Source of the DNA: Bacteroidales bacterium
Lineage (GTDB): Bacteria > Bacteroidota > Bacteroidia > Bacteroidales > UBA932
Reading direction: 5' to 3'
DNA: 64,000 bases
Assembly (NCBI GenBank): GCA_022648685.1
Contig: JALCMW010000002.1
Location: 248,001 to 312,000 of the forward strand
In this document: positions 43,145-53,745 of the stretch, piece by piece
How positions within the stretch are numbered: the first letter of the stretch is position 1
Layout: every line of letters begins with the position of its first letter
Program-made: the position numbers and the translations under genes
Notes under the pieces: generated by a model
Database searches by the model: none
Told to the model about the DNA's origin: nothing
The model's input: the letters and a program-made list of their open reading frames with translations, nothing else

Positions 43145-43612
43145 ATGGCAAATTTTTCAAGAAGCGGAAAAAAAGAGTTACCTGCAATAACATCAAGTTC
43201 TCTTTCCGATATCGTGTTTATGTTCTTGTTCTTCTTCATGGTAACGACACAGTTACGTAAAACGGAAAACAAGGTTCAGGTAAACCTTCCCGAAGCATCC
43301 GAAATAGCAAAACTTGAAAGAAAGGATTTGGCTTCGTATATTTACATCGGAGAACCTATACGAACCCTTCAGGCTCAGTACGGTACCGATGCCCGTATAC
43401 AGCTTAATGATTCCTTCAAGACTGTTACGGATATCAGGGACTTCATAGCAGCGGAAAGGGAATCCATGAGCGAGGCCGACCGCCAGTTTATGACAGTATC
43501 AATCAGAGCTGATCGTAATACGCATATGGGTAAGATTTCCGATGTAAAGCAGGAATTGAGACGCTGCTCGGCACTCAAAATCATGTACTCGGCAAGAAAA
43601 CCAAGTGAATAA
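43145..43612 (+). CDS. ExbD/TolR-family biopolymer transport protein (second copy)
   Basis: 155 residues. SLSDIVFMFLFFFMVTTQLR is the single transmembrane helix with the conserved Asp; a shorter periplasmic domain follows. Two different ExbD paralogues in one operon are usual in this phylum and may form a heterodimer. A terminator follows. Confidence 0.9.
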   Translation: MANFSRSGKKELPAITSSSLSDIVFMFLFFFMVTTQLRKTENKVQVNLPEASEIAKLERKDLASYIYIGEPIRTLQAQYGTDARIQLNDSFKTVTDIRDFIAAERESMSEADRQFMTVSIRADRNTHMGKISDVKQELRRCSALKIMYSARKPSE

Positions 43613-43636
43613 CATAATTTCACCAGTATTATAACT

Positions 43637-43670
43637 AAAAAGCAGCTTCCGGCAACGGGGCTGCTTTTTT
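43637..43670 (+). terminator. Intrinsic terminator after the ExbBD operon
   Basis: AAAAAGCAGC (43637-43646) pairs with GCTGCTTTTT (43660-43669) around a 13-bp loop, followed by more T. A clear rho-independent terminator. Confidence 0.85.
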
Positions 43671-43686
43671 ATTACAAAATAATATT

Positions 43687-44877
43687 ATGAAGAAAAATTG
43701 CATCTTACTTTTATGTCTTCTGATGTTTACGGGATGCTCTTCCGGCAACAGGGCGAAATACATTTTCCTGTTTATAGGAGACGGAATGGGAAATTCTCAT
43801 GTCTCCGCCGCTGAATCCTACCTGTCATACAAGGAGGGAAAAACAGGTGGAGACCGGTTGACTTTTACAGGATTTCCAGAATCGGGATTTTGTACGACAT
43901 ATTCATACGACCATCAGATCACAGGATCATCTGCAGCAGCGACTGCTTTTACCACAGGCACAAAAACAAGGAACGGATATTTAGGAGAGGATCCGGAAGG
44001 CAGACCGCTGGAAAATTTCACTGCAAAGCTAAAGGACTCCGGATATAAAATCGGGATAATCACATCCGTCCCGATAAACAATGCAACACCTGCCGCATTC
44101 TATGCTCACGACAGGAACAGATATGATTATTACAGGATTACAAAACAACTTCCGGCATCGGGATTCGAATTCTTCGCCGGCGACGGGTTCTCGGATTTCA
44201 ATGGAAAAGACAAAAAGCAGTTGAATACCACCGATTATCTTGAGAAAAACGGTTACGCGGTATGCTATGGCAAAAAAGAATTCTCGGATAAGATGAAATA
44301 CGCGGACAAGATAATTCTATGCCAGGAAGCGGACAGGGATTCAAGCATGTCGGATTATGAAATAAAGAGGGAAAAAAGCGATATGGATTTGTCTTGTCTC
44401 CTCGAATCGGGAATCGAGTTCCTTGGAGATGAGAAACCTTTCTTCATAATGTGCGAAGGAGGGGAAATTGACTGGGCCGCCCATGAAAACCACACGATGG
44501 ATGTAGTGGACGCTGTATTACGTTTCGACAAAGCAGTACAAAAAGCTTACGAGTTCTACCTGAAGCACAAAAAAGAAACACTTATCATAGTGACTGCCGA
44601 CCATGAAACCGGAGGGTTGACTCTGGGCTTCGGAAAAACGTGGGGATACCCGAAACTCGACTGGGGAGATCTTGAAACCGAATGGGAAAAAGAAGGAAGA
44701 CGGGACACTCTGGATTATGAAAGCAACAAAAAACTTAATGAGGAGAACGGAATCGGCTGGACAACACTGAGCCATACAGGGGCAATGGTACCCGTATTTT
44801 CCATAGGGAAAGGGGCGGAACGGTTCAAAGGGATGTTTGACAATACGGACATTCCGGCAAAATTGCTAGCGAAATAG
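43687..44877 (+). CDS. Alkaline phosphatase lipoprotein
   Basis: 396 residues with a lipoprotein signal ([20 protein letters not shown], Cys17). The alkaline phosphatase core is clear: [29 protein letters not shown] (nucleophile region), and the metal-binding [10 protein letters not shown]. At the nucleophile the usual V-T-D-S-A-A-S-A-T reads I-T-G-S-S-A-A-A-T, so the Asp before the nucleophilic Ser is Gly. Probably a surface or periplasmic phosphomonoesterase. Right after the ExbBD terminator; no TAnnTTTG match is visible in the short gap. Confidence 0.88.
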   Translation: MKKNCILLLCLLMFTGCSSGNRAKYIFLFIGDGMGNSHVSAAESYLSYKEGKTGGDRLTFTGFPESGFCTTYSYDHQITGSSAAATAFTTGTKTRNGYLGEDPEGRPLENFTAKLKDSGYKIGIITSVPINNATPAAFYAHDRNRYDYYRITKQLPASGFEFFAGDGFSDFNGKDKKQLNTTDYLEKNGYAVCYGKKEFSDKMKYADKIILCQEADRDSSMSDYEIKREKSDMDLSCLLESGIEFLGDEKPFFIMCEGGEIDWAAHENHTMDVVDAVLRFDKAVQKAYEFYLKHKKETLIIVTADHETGGLTLGFGKTWGYPKLDWGDLETEWEKEGRRDTLDYESNKKLNEENGIGWTTLSHTGAMVPVFSIGKGAERFKGMFDNTDIPAKLLAK

Positions 44878-44889
44878 GCCGAAATATTT

Positions 44890-44897
44890 TATATTTG
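44890..44897 (+). promoter_or_regulatory. -7 element (TATATTTG) for asnS
   Basis: TATATTTG matches TAnnTTTG, 26 bp before the asnS start, and probably drives the asnS-to-S41 run. Confidence 0.5.
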
Positions 44898-44923
44898 TAA
44901 CTTATGATAATTCTATTCGAATA

Positions 44924-46315
44924 ATGGAAACACTCAAAAGGACAAAAGTCAAGGAATTGCTTAAAACCGAACCGGGTAAGCAGGTACAGGCAAAAGGTTG
45001 GGTAAGGACAAAAAGAGGTAACAAACAAGTAAAATTCATCGCTCTGAATGATGGTTCTACTATAAACAATATACAGATTGTCGCAAATACTGGCGATTTC
45101 GACGATTCCATTATAAAGGGAATAACAACCGGGGCAAGTATTTGCGTGACCGGAAAACTGGTCCCTTCAATAGGAAGCGGACAGGCCGTAGAAATACTGG
45201 CGGAAGAACTTACGGTTTACGGCGAATGCAATCCCATGACATATCCTTTGCAAAAGAAGGATACCTCTCTGGAATATTTGCGTACGGTAGCCCATATGCG
45301 TCTGCGCACAAACACATTCGGAGCCGTGTTGCGTATAAGGAACGCCATGGCATTCGCCATCCATAAATACTTCAACGAAAAAGGATTCATATACCTTCAT
45401 ACTCCTTTGATAACCGAATCCGATGCCGAAGGAGCGGGAGATATGTTCCAGGTTACGACCTTGGATCTTAACCATATCCCGATGCACAACGGGAAACCTG
45501 ATTTCAGCAAGGACTTCTTCGGAAAAAAGACATGCCTTACTGTAAGCGGCCAGCTTGAAGGAGAATTGGGAGCGACTGCTGTGGGGGAAATCTATACTTT
45601 CGGACCTACTTTCAGAGCTGAAAATTCCAATACGCCAAGGCATCTGGCGGAATTTTGGATGATAGAACCGGAGATGGCTTTCTATGACATTGAAGATGAC
45701 ATGGAACTGGCTGAAGATTTCATAAAAAGTCTGGTCCGCTATGCTCTGGAAAATTGCATGGACGATATCAAGTTCCTTAACGAAAAATATGACGGCAGCC
45801 TGATCGAAAGATTGGAAAGCGTAACCGAAACCGGATTCCAGAGAGTAACATATACCGAAGGGATAAGGATTCTTGAAGAATCGAAAGAGAAATTCGAATT
45901 TCCCGTACATTGGGGAATAGATCTCCAAAGCGAACATGAAAGATACCTTGTGGAGAAGCATTTCGGAAAACCTGTTATCCTTACGGATTTCCCGAAGGAA
46001 ATAAAAGCTTTCTACATGAAACAGAATGAAGACGGAAAGACGGTCCGGGGAATGGATGTGCTTTTCCCGAAAATAGGGGAAATCATCGGCGGATCCGAAA
46101 GGGAATCTTCACTTGAGAAACTGGAGACCAGAATAGATGAATTGGGAATGAGCAGGAAAAATCTGGAATGGTACATCGATACCAGACGTTTCGGAACGGT
46201 GCCTCACAGCGGATTCGGATTAGGCTTTGAACGTCTGCTTCTGTTTGTCACCGGAATGAGCAACATAAGGGATGTGATTCCTTTCCCGAGAACACCAAGA
46301 AACGCAGAATTTTAA
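44924..46315 (+). CDS. asnS: Asparagine--tRNA ligase
   Basis: 463 residues, class IIb: N-terminal OB fold ([20 protein letters not shown]), motif 2 [20 protein letters not shown] and motif 3 [15 protein letters not shown]. Distinguished from aspartyl enzymes by the [11 protein letters not shown] segment. First gene of a compact run with udk and downstream genes. Confidence 0.95.
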   Translation: METLKRTKVKELLKTEPGKQVQAKGWVRTKRGNKQVKFIALNDGSTINNIQIVANTGDFDDSIIKGITTGASICVTGKLVPSIGSGQAVEILAEELTVYGECNPMTYPLQKKDTSLEYLRTVAHMRLRTNTFGAVLRIRNAMAFAIHKYFNEKGFIYLHTPLITESDAEGAGDMFQVTTLDLNHIPMHNGKPDFSKDFFGKKTCLTVSGQLEGELGATAVGEIYTFGPTFRAENSNTPRHLAEFWMIEPEMAFYDIEDDMELAEDFIKSLVRYALENCMDDIKFLNEKYDGSLIERLESVTETGFQRVTYTEGIRILEESKEKFEFPVHWGIDLQSEHERYLVEKHFGKPVILTDFPKEIKAFYMKQNEDGKTVRGMDVLFPKIGEIIGGSERESSLEKLETRIDELGMSRKNLEWYIDTRRFGTVPHSGFGLGFERLLLFVTGMSNIRDVIPFPRTPRNAEF

Positions 46316-46325
46316 TTAAGGGAAA

Positions 46326-46952
46326 ATGCTAGTAATAGGAATAGCCGGCGGTTCCGGATCAGGCAAAACTACTGTCGTAAACGCGATAACGAAACAACTT
46401 AAAGAACGTGTGGTAGTAATTCCCCAGGATTCCTACTACAAAGATTCAAGTTTCCTTCCTATGGAAGAAAGACAGGATATCAATTTCGATCATCCCGACG
46501 CAATAGATTTCAAATTGCTTTGCAAACAGCTTAAAGAACTGAAAGATGGTAAGACGATAGACCAACCGGTATATTCCTACATCACATGTTCCCGTTCAAA
46601 AACGGAAACCGTTACCGTACAACCGGCGGAAGTCATAATCGTGGAAGGGATATTGGTGTTTACATGCAAGGAACTGCGGGACCAGATGAATATCAAATTG
46701 TTTGTGGATGCAGACGATGACGACAGGCTGATGAGAGTAATGGCAAGGGATATTCTGGAAAGGGGCAAAACGGTATCTTCGGTAATAGAAAGGTACACGA
46801 AAACGGTCAAACCGATGTATCTGCAATTTATCGAGCCGAGTAAAAGATATGCAGATATAATAATCCCCCAAGGCGGCCATAACAAAGTAGCCATAGAAAT
46901 CATAGCGGCTACAATCGAGAAATCTTTGCATAAAATTCAGAAAAGCAGTTAG
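46326..46952 (+). CDS. udk: Uridine/cytidine kinase
   Basis: 208 residues. Walker A GIAGGSGSGKTTVVNAI (about 5-21), then IPQDSYYKDSSFLP and FDHPDAIDFKLLC typical of uridine kinase, and PAEVIIVEGILVFTC. Phosphorylates uridine and cytidine in salvage. The stop is immediately followed by the GTG of the next gene. Confidence 0.94.
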   Translation: MLVIGIAGGSGSGKTTVVNAITKQLKERVVVIPQDSYYKDSSFLPMEERQDINFDHPDAIDFKLLCKQLKELKDGKTIDQPVYSYITCSRSKTETVTVQPAEVIIVEGILVFTCKELRDQMNIKLFVDADDDDRLMRVMARDILERGKTVSSVIERYTKTVKPMYLQFIEPSKRYADIIIPQGGHNKVAIEIIAATIEKSLHKIQKSS

Positions 46953-47678
46953 GTGAAAAGGCTAAAGACTGAAGATAAAATCGGTATCTACATTACCGTA
47001 ATCGTCCATCTTACGGTGATTATAATATTATTAGTCACCCAAATAGGTCTATCGCTAAAAAAGGAAGACGGTTTCGTACTGGACTTCTCGGGACAGAAAA
47101 GACAGACTGAACTTCAAGAAAATAAAGACAAGAAAGTTTTTGAAGAAGAAATTGGCAAAAAAATTGATTACCTATTATCCGCAGGACAGCCAGCTTCACA
47201 TGTCAAGAATATCGCAGTAAACCGGGGCGAACTCAAAGATGACAGAAACACCGATGCAAAGAAACTTTACAAAGATGCGGAACAGCTTGAAAAAGATCTG
47301 AAAGAAGGTGCTGATGTCAAAGATGAAGGTAATGATGACGATGGCACTGTAAATATAGACAGCAGTAATAAACCTGAAGATAAGGCAGAATCTTACAAAG
47401 GACCTTCCGTGGTTTCTTATATGCTTGAAGGAAGAAAGGCCAGCCATCTTTCCATCCCAGCATATAAATGTCTGGGAGGAGGTGAAGTAACAGTGATAAT
47501 TGGCGTGGATAATTCGGGGAAAGTGATATATGCAAAAGTCAGCGACGATGTGTCTTCCGACGACGGCTGCCTCCGGAATTTCGCTGTAAGGGCGGCAAGG
47601 ATGTCTAGATTCACAGTGTCAGCAACCGCCCCTGCCAGGCAAATGGGAAATATTGTTTATTCATTTATTGCTCAATAA
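46953..47678 (+). CDS. TonB-like energy-transducer protein
   Basis: 241 residues from a GTG directly after the udk stop. One transmembrane helix (about 10-30, YITVIVHLTVIIILLVTQIG), then a long acidic, charged coiled linker (about 45-155) without the classical Pro-rich stretch, then a TonB-C-like domain with GGGEVTVIIGVDNSGKVIYA and the final YSFIAQ strand. A cytoplasmic-membrane anchor with a periplasmic C-terminus fits TonB, but partner receptors are not in the window. Confidence 0.7.
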   Translation: MKRLKTEDKIGIYITVIVHLTVIIILLVTQIGLSLKKEDGFVLDFSGQKRQTELQENKDKKVFEEEIGKKIDYLLSAGQPASHVKNIAVNRGELKDDRNTDAKKLYKDAEQLEKDLKEGADVKDEGNDDDGTVNIDSSNKPEDKAESYKGPSVVSYMLEGRKASHLSIPAYKCLGGGEVTVIIGVDNSGKVIYAKVSDDVSSDDGCLRNFAVRAARMSRFTVSATAPARQMGNIVYSFIAQ

Positions 47679-47687
47679 CGTTTTATT

Positions 47688-48092
47688 ATGGAGAAGTTTG
47701 ATCGCAAATATATGGAAATGGCAGCAATATGGGCACAGAACTCGTATTGCAAAAGACGTAAGGTCGGAGCCTTGCTTGTCAAAGAAAATATGATCATATC
47801 GGACGGATACAACGGAACACCTTCCGGATTCGAAAATATATGTGAAGATGAAAACGGAGTAACAAAGCCATATGTGCTTCATGCAGAAGCCAATGCGATC
47901 ACTAAAGTTGCAAAATCCGGAAACAGCAGCAAGGGTGCCACGCTATACGTAACCGCAGCTCCATGCGTAGAATGTGCCAAACTCATTATACAGGCAGGAA
48001 TAAAAAGAGTCGTATATAAAGATGATTACCGGCTGACGGACGGACGTGATCTTTTGTCAAGAGCAGGCATCGAAATAGAAAAAATAGATTGA
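47688..48092 (+). CDS. dCMP/cytidine deaminase-family protein
   Basis: 134 residues. The zinc site HAEANAI and PCVECAKLI match the deoxycytidylate deaminase family (HAE...PCxxC). Likely dCMP or related deaminase feeding dTMP synthesis; ribosyl specificity cannot be read. Ends 1 bp before the S41 gene. Confidence 0.85.
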   Translation: MEKFDRKYMEMAAIWAQNSYCKRRKVGALLVKENMIISDGYNGTPSGFENICEDENGVTKPYVLHAEANAITKVAKSGNSSKGATLYVTAAPCVECAKLIIQAGIKRVVYKDDYRLTDGRDLLSRAGIEIEKID

Positions 48093-48093
48093 A

Positions 48094-49698
48094 ATGAATA
48101 CTAAATTCAAAACTGGATATCTGCCGGCTTTACTGGGGATTTTCATAGGCGTTCTCTTATCAATGATCGTATTCAGGGTCGTAATACGATACGGAAAAGT
48201 CCGCGCCGGCGCTGAAAATTGGAGAAAACTGACACTTATACTTCATGAAGTCCAGAAAAATTATGTGGACTCCGTAGATGTCAGCAAAGTAACCGATGCT
48301 GCCGTAGAAGGAGCATTGGCGGCATTGGATCCACATTCCATATATATGCCTCCTGCCGAGTTGAAAAAGACGCAGACAGAACTGGAAGGTAATTTCGACG
48401 GTATCGGGATACAATTCAACGTACCAAATGATACCGCCGTAATAATGGACGTCATTCCGGGAGGCCCTTCGGAGAAAGCAGGACTACAACAGGGAGACAG
48501 GATAATAAAAGTCGGAACAAAGGATATAGCAGGCGTGAAATTTCCACAGGACAGCATTGTAAGCAACATCAAAGGACCTGCAGGGACAAAAGTAAAAATT
48601 ATCGTGGATAGGGACGGCATACTCATCCCTTTCAATATAACCAGAGGGAAAATTCCACTTCACAGCATAGACGCAGCCTTCATGATAAACAAAACCACAG
48701 GCTATATACGTCTGAACAAATTCTCGAAAACGACATCGGACGAATTCGACGAAGCGAGCGGGAAGTTGCTGGCTAAAGGCATGCAAAGAATGATACTGGA
48801 TCTCAGGGACAATCCCGGAGGCTATTTCGAACAAGCGCTCTTGCTATGTAACGAGTTTCTGGATAAAGGTAACAACATAGTCTATATCAAAGGTCTCCAC
48901 AGAAAGAAAGAAAGTTATGAGGCTGATGGAAAAGGGAAACTCAAAGATGTGCGACTCACGGTCCTGATAAATGAAAATTCGGCATCTTCCAGTGAAATAG
49001 TTGCCGGAGCGATGCAAGATAATGACAGAGGTGTTCTGGTAGGACGGAGATCTTTCGGAAAAGGACTTGTCCAAGAACCGATATTCTTTACCGACGGTTC
49101 AGGTGTCAGGATAACTGTGGCCAGATACTATACGCCTTCAGGCAGATGCATACAAAAGCCATATGACAATATGGAAGATTACCAATATGATATTTACAAA
49201 AGATATACAGACGGTGAAATGCTTACAAGAGACAGCATCAAAGTTGACAAGAAAGAAGCATATACAACCACAGGCGGCCGTACCGTATACGGAGGAGGCG
49301 GAATAATTCCGGATATCTTCGTACCTCTGGATACGACGAAAGCAACTTCGTTTTTTATCAAATGCAATAAGAAAGCAACTCAAATGCGTTTTGCCTCTGC
49401 CATATTCGATGAATATAAAGACAATATTTCAAATATATCCGATTACAATACCTTGAACAAATTCTTGGATAATCTAGACATTGCATCAAAATTCAAGGCA
49501 TATGCGGCAAAAACCGACGGAATCAGGCCGGTTCCCGGAGAATGGGAGAAAACGCAAGAATACCTCATACCGCAACTTAAAGCACTGATAGGCCGATACT
49601 CCAAACTCGGGGACAACGCTTTTTACAAATTGTATATGGGCGTTGACGTTACGCTTATGAAAGCGGTAAACTCCCCAAGTACGTTAAAACAGCAATAA
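48094..49698 (+). CDS. S41-family C-terminal-processing peptidase
   Basis: 534 residues: one N-terminal transmembrane helix (PALLGIFIGVLLSMIVFRVV), a PDZ domain (about 90-170, DGIGIQFNVPNDTAVIMDVI), and the tail-specific protease core with NENSASSSEIVAGAMQD (catalytic Ser) and GRRSFGKGLVQ (Lys). Periplasmic processing protease. Follows the deaminase gene directly. Confidence 0.92.
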   Translation: MNTKFKTGYLPALLGIFIGVLLSMIVFRVVIRYGKVRAGAENWRKLTLILHEVQKNYVDSVDVSKVTDAAVEGALAALDPHSIYMPPAELKKTQTELEGNFDGIGIQFNVPNDTAVIMDVIPGGPSEKAGLQQGDRIIKVGTKDIAGVKFPQDSIVSNIKGPAGTKVKIIVDRDGILIPFNITRGKIPLHSIDAAFMINKTTGYIRLNKFSKTTSDEFDEASGKLLAKGMQRMILDLRDNPGGYFEQALLLCNEFLDKGNNIVYIKGLHRKKESYEADGKGKLKDVRLTVLINENSASSSEIVAGAMQDNDRGVLVGRRSFGKGLVQEPIFFTDGSGVRITVARYYTPSGRCIQKPYDNMEDYQYDIYKRYTDGEMLTRDSIKVDKKEAYTTTGGRTVYGGGGIIPDIFVPLDTTKATSFFIKCNKKATQMRFASAIFDEYKDNISNISDYNTLNKFLDNLDIASKFKAYAAKTDGIRPVPGEWEKTQEYLIPQLKALIGRYSKLGDNAFYKLYMGVDVTLMKAVNSPSTLKQQ

Positions 49699-49707
49699 CC
49701 GGAATAT

Positions 49708-51369
49708 CTAGTTTTTACCGTTTCTCTGATAAAGATACCTTTTTATGCTTCTTTTAGGAGTCCTTTCGAAGTCTTCGGGCATGAATTCCATTTTTGCTAT
49801 TTTGGCATAATTAGGCAATTGCTTGTTGACTTCAGGCAAAGCACTCATTATCCTTGCCTCTAGTCCCGAGCGTGTCATGCCGTCAAGTTCAGCCTGATGG
49901 TAATCCGGATAGACCAACGCAGTAAGGCCTCTGTCTTCGATAACGAGGGAATCAACGACATAAGTAATGGTATTTACTACGGCCTCCAATTCCTCCGGAT
50001 ATATGTTTTGTCCGGAAGGCCCTAGTATCATGCACTTGGAACGGCCCTTGATGAAAAGATAGCCATCCTCGTCTATCACACCCATATCACCTGTCTTGAA
50101 CCAGCCGTCTTCGGTAAACACACTCTTTGTGGCTTCATCATTTTTGAAATAGCCGAGAAAGACATTCGCGCCTTTGACAAGAACTTCCCCGGGGATATTC
50201 TTGGGATCTTCCGAATCTATCCTGATTTCCATATTCGGGGCGGCTTTTCCACAGGAAAAAAGTTTTGTCTTGTTCCAATGCGCATAAGTGATAATAGGCG
50301 CGCATTCGGTCATTCCGTAACCTACGGTAAAACGGAAGCCTATTTTACGGAAGAACTTCTCGACTTCAGGATTGAAAGCGGCACCGCCTGCAATTACCTC
50401 TTCGAATCGTCCTCCGAATGCACTTACAAGTTCCTTGCATATCCTTTTCTGAATTATCTGATCCAGGATAGGGAGATTCATTATCAGCTTGTTCCTGTCC
50501 AATATCGGTTTCAGCATGGATTTGTATACCTTCTCGATAATAAGGGGAACGGCGATTATCACATCGGGCTTGACATCTGCAAAAGCCTGCATGATAATCT
50601 TTGGACTCGGAACTCTGGTAAGAAAATGCACATGGGCTCCAATGCACATCTCGAACAAGAATTCGAACATCAATCCGTACATATGTGCAGAAGGAAGCAT
50701 GGATACAACATTCGCCTCGTTATCCAGCATCGGAACGGCATTAAAATGGGCGAATTCGATATTTGAAAGCAAAGCTCTGTAAGGAATCATAACCCCCTTT
50801 GAAAAGCCCGATGTCCCTGATGTATAATTTATAAGGGCAAGTTCATCAGCACTGTCTTCATAATAGTTCAGGTCATCTTCTGTGAAATTGTTGGGATATG
50901 ATTTTCCGAACAATTCATTTAGATGTTTTCTCACATCCAGCATCTTTTCCGTCTTGGCATACAGAAAATTCAACGTATTGATCTGGACAACGACATAAAG
51001 TCCCGGCATTTCATTCTCGGAAAGGCCTTCCCATATTACATCATCGACAAAAAGCACCTTTGCTTCCGAATGATTTACAAGGTAATGTATATTCCCCGGT
51101 TTGAATTCATGCAGAATAGGAACAGGAACGGCACCGTAAGTCAGGGCGGCAAGGAAGCACACACCCCAGTTCGCCTGATTGCGTGAACAAATGGCGACCT
51201 TGTCCCCTCTTTCCAGTCCGCATTCCCTGAAAGCGATATGAAGTTTTGCTATGCGCCTGGCAACATCCCTGTAAGGCAGTGTAATACCGCGATAATTCGA
51301 AAGAGCCGGTCTGTCCCAGTTCTCTCTGAAACTTTTTTCCAGGAGTTTATTAACTGAATGAAATTCCAT
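49708..51369 (-). CDS. AMP-binding acyl-CoA synthetase (long-chain fatty acid type)
   Basis: 553 residues of the ANL superfamily. The P-loop is LINYTSGTSGFSKGV; the A5-type GYGMTECAPI and DGWFKTGDMG with FIKGRSKCMI complete the adenylate core. Fits a long-chain fatty acid--CoA ligase or acyl-ACP synthetase; chain length not readable. Starts downstream (14 bp) of the 753-residue protein gene on the same strand. Confidence 0.85.
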   Translation of the reverse strand: MEFHSVNKLLEKSFRENWDRPALSNYRGITLPYRDVARRIAKLHIAFRECGLERGDKVAICSRNQANWGVCFLAALTYGAVPVPILHEFKPGNIHYLVNHSEAKVLFVDDVIWEGLSENEMPGLYVVVQINTLNFLYAKTEKMLDVRKHLNELFGKSYPNNFTEDDLNYYEDSADELALINYTSGTSGFSKGVMIPYRALLSNIEFAHFNAVPMLDNEANVVSMLPSAHMYGLMFEFLFEMCIGAHVHFLTRVPSPKIIMQAFADVKPDVIIAVPLIIEKVYKSMLKPILDRNKLIMNLPILDQIIQKRICKELVSAFGGRFEEVIAGGAAFNPEVEKFFRKIGFRFTVGYGMTECAPIITYAHWNKTKLFSCGKAAPNMEIRIDSEDPKNIPGEVLVKGANVFLGYFKNDEATKSVFTEDGWFKTGDMGVIDEDGYLFIKGRSKCMILGPSGQNIYPEELEAVVNTITYVVDSLVIEDRGLTALVYPDYHQAELDGMTRSGLEARIMSALPEVNKQLPNYAKIAKMEFMPEDFERTPKRSIKRYLYQRNGKN

Positions 51370-51383
51370 TATGTAATTTTAAT

Positions 51384-53645
51384 TTAATTTAATTTTATTT
51401 TTCTTTGTTTTCCGTCACGACATGTAACGTTCAGATATGATTCCCCGACTTCTATCTTGCTGTCGGGACTTATCATTTTGTTCCCTTTCGTATCCGTCAG
51501 GGCATCACCTCCGTAAAATCCGAAAATGAGAGTGGATTCGGAAGTTCTTACAACCCAATAATTCTTTTTATTAACCTTTATGAGCTCGGGTAATTCCTTT
51601 ATCGTTTTTTTTGATGTCATACCCTTCCAGCCTGAAGGGATTTTTCCATGTATATCATACATGCAGATAGTGTTATCCTTATGCAGGACCATTACATTAT
51701 AGCCTTTTGCTCCTGTAAAATCATATACGGCAGGTCCTAGGAGCACATCCTTTCCCAAGTCGACAGGAAAGTGTGATACGAATCGTCCGAGTCTGTCTAT
51801 AAGGTATAATCGGGAACCGGCGCAAAAAAGATACTGAATCTTGCCGTTGGCATAATAATCTATTCCTTCTACGGCACCGCAAATCGGCTTTGAAAAAGGG
51901 ACACCCCACATGCTTTTTCCGCTCAATTCTTTTAAAACCAGATACATATTGGGTCTCTGTTCGAAGAGGCATTCCTTGCCTGTTCCGGAATTCATCACTT
52001 TGAAAGGACCTTTCGGAACTACTACTGTCGTATCTTCGGCCATTAGCGGAGAAACCGGTGAATCTGCCGGTTCATCCCTGGACACATCCAAATATAATTT
52101 AAGATCGGACTCTTCTTTGCGTACAAACATAACTGCCGGAGAATATGAAATTCCGGTCAATGTCCTTCTCAGAGATCCGGCAACGACATCGGTTGCAACA
52201 TCATCAAATCTTGAAGCAAAACCGGATATTGAAAAATATGAAAAGAATACGCAACCATCCATATCGTTCAAAGATGAAGAAAGTCCGGAATGATCCAGAC
52301 ATTCCCCGAGAGATGGACCGGAAGCGGAAAGAGAAAGAAAAGATTTGACATCATCCCTGGCACCTATCACTATATAACCGTTTTTACCCGCACATGAAGA
52401 TTCATCTTTCAACGAAAAGAAATTACCGAAAACGGCAGAAGCAAAACCGGCGAATTTATTCTCAGTCAACGGAAAATCCTTTTTCTGTGTCCCTGTACGT
52501 AGCAGAATGACGGATTTAAGCTGATTTCCGGCAAGAAAAGTCGCCATGGAAATTTCTTTCACGTTTTTATCTTTCATAAAATCGGCAGGAGCCGTTCCCG
52601 TCTTCAACTTAAGGGTGGAAGCTTTGTTTCCGTATTTTTCTTTCAAACCGGAAGCGTCAAGATATCTGCCAAAAGCATTCAAATATGATTCAAGAGAATT
52701 CAAAGGCAATGAGACGGCAAAAACGGTGGAAGAAGGCAAAATTTCCATAACACGCGGAATAGAACCGGAAACAGATTTGAATACATTGAAGAAATATGAA
52801 GGATCGTCTGAGCTCTCGGCAAGGCCTGTCATTGAAAATAGATTTCCGGAATTATCCGTAAGACGCAAAAAGCCCCAATCGGCCAACTTCTTGAAGAAAT
52901 CCGAATAACGCAGATATTTACCTTTCACGATCCGGCTCAGCAATTTGTCCGAATTGTCAAGAGAGAAAAACATGAGGGTCCGTCCTTCCGCATCGGCAGC
53001 TATCTCGGAAAATCTTTCATCATCAAGAATAGAATGGCCTTCTGCAATATGTCTTTCGGCCGAATTAACTATGGTTTCAGACGGCGAAGCTATTACAAGT
53101 TCCAACCCGTCAAGGGAAGAACCAGAATATGCAGTCCCCGAACAGGAAAATACGGAACAATGTAGATCTGCTGAATCGGCTGCTGCAATAACGCTTTCCC
53201 TTTCGGAAGAATCCGATGCTGAGCAATCATAACCTATAATTATCAAAGGAACCAGATCCCCGTTATAATGTAAGGAGACCAGAAAAGATGCATCTTTCAA
53301 AATCCCTGATTTCCTGCCGGAAACCGAAGAAGAGAGATAGGACAGAAATCCGGAAATGTTGCCATCTGAGGAATAGCCGAAATAATCCGAGAGAATATTA
53401 GTGGTATCGCACAAAAGCGAAAGTCCGTCTTCGAGTCTGTCGGAATAGAAAACGGCAGCGGCATCCGAAGGAACAGCCGGTAAGATACGATAATTGGAAA
53501 CGGCGACAATAGAATTTCTATCGGACTTCTTATTTCCGGACCTGAACCTGCCGGAATATAAAAAAAAGACTGAAACAGCTGTAGCTATTATCAAAACGGC
53601 AAGAACCGAAAGATATACGATTAGACCTTTTCTATTCATTTTCAA
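51384..53645 (-). CDS. Membrane-anchored protein of unknown function, 753 residues
   Basis: I do not recognise the family. An N-terminal helix (LIVYLSVLAVLIIATAVSVF) anchors a large extracytoplasmic part: about 60-480 is a mixed alpha/beta region with DUF3352-like spacing (PAVPSDAAAVFYSDRLEDGL), and the C-terminal part from about 560 has repeated Gly-rich strands with bulky residues (IQYLFCAGSRLYLIDRLGRF, YNVMVLHKDNTICMYDIHGK) resembling beta-propeller blades. That suggests protein interaction or a sensor. M3 is an alternative start. Its only neighbour in the operon is the acyl-CoA synthetase, which gives no clear clue. Confidence 0.6.
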   Translation of the reverse strand: MKMNRKGLIVYLSVLAVLIIATAVSVFFLYSGRFRSGNKKSDRNSIVAVSNYRILPAVPSDAAAVFYSDRLEDGLSLLCDTTNILSDYFGYSSDGNISGFLSYLSSSVSGRKSGILKDASFLVSLHYNGDLVPLIIIGYDCSASDSSERESVIAAADSADLHCSVFSCSGTAYSGSSLDGLELVIASPSETIVNSAERHIAEGHSILDDERFSEIAADAEGRTLMFFSLDNSDKLLSRIVKGKYLRYSDFFKKLADWGFLRLTDNSGNLFSMTGLAESSDDPSYFFNVFKSVSGSIPRVMEILPSSTVFAVSLPLNSLESYLNAFGRYLDASGLKEKYGNKASTLKLKTGTAPADFMKDKNVKEISMATFLAGNQLKSVILLRTGTQKKDFPLTENKFAGFASAVFGNFFSLKDESSCAGKNGYIVIGARDDVKSFLSLSASGPSLGECLDHSGLSSSLNDMDGCVFFSYFSISGFASRFDDVATDVVAGSLRRTLTGISYSPAVMFVRKEESDLKLYLDVSRDEPADSPVSPLMAEDTTVVVPKGPFKVMNSGTGKECLFEQRPNMYLVLKELSGKSMWGVPFSKPICGAVEGIDYYANGKIQYLFCAGSRLYLIDRLGRFVSHFPVDLGKDVLLGPAVYDFTGAKGYNVMVLHKDNTICMYDIHGKIPSGWKGMTSKKTIKELPELIKVNKKNYWVVRTSESTLIFGFYGGDALTDTKGNKMISPDSKIEVGESYLNVTCRDGKQRKIKLN

Positions 53646-53718
53646 TCAATTACCTCAGAAAAAGTATTCCACCTTGGGGCGGAGTAAACCTTTTTGTGGT
53701 AAAAATCATATATATATG

Positions 53719-53726
53719 GCAAATTT
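53719..53726 (-). promoter_or_regulatory. -7 element (TAAATTTG) for the 753-residue protein gene
   Basis: The minus strand reads TAAATTTG, a TAnnTTTG match, 74 bp before the ATG, in the gap after argH. Confidence 0.45.
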
Positions 53727-53745
53727 ACAAAAAAAAGCCGAATAA

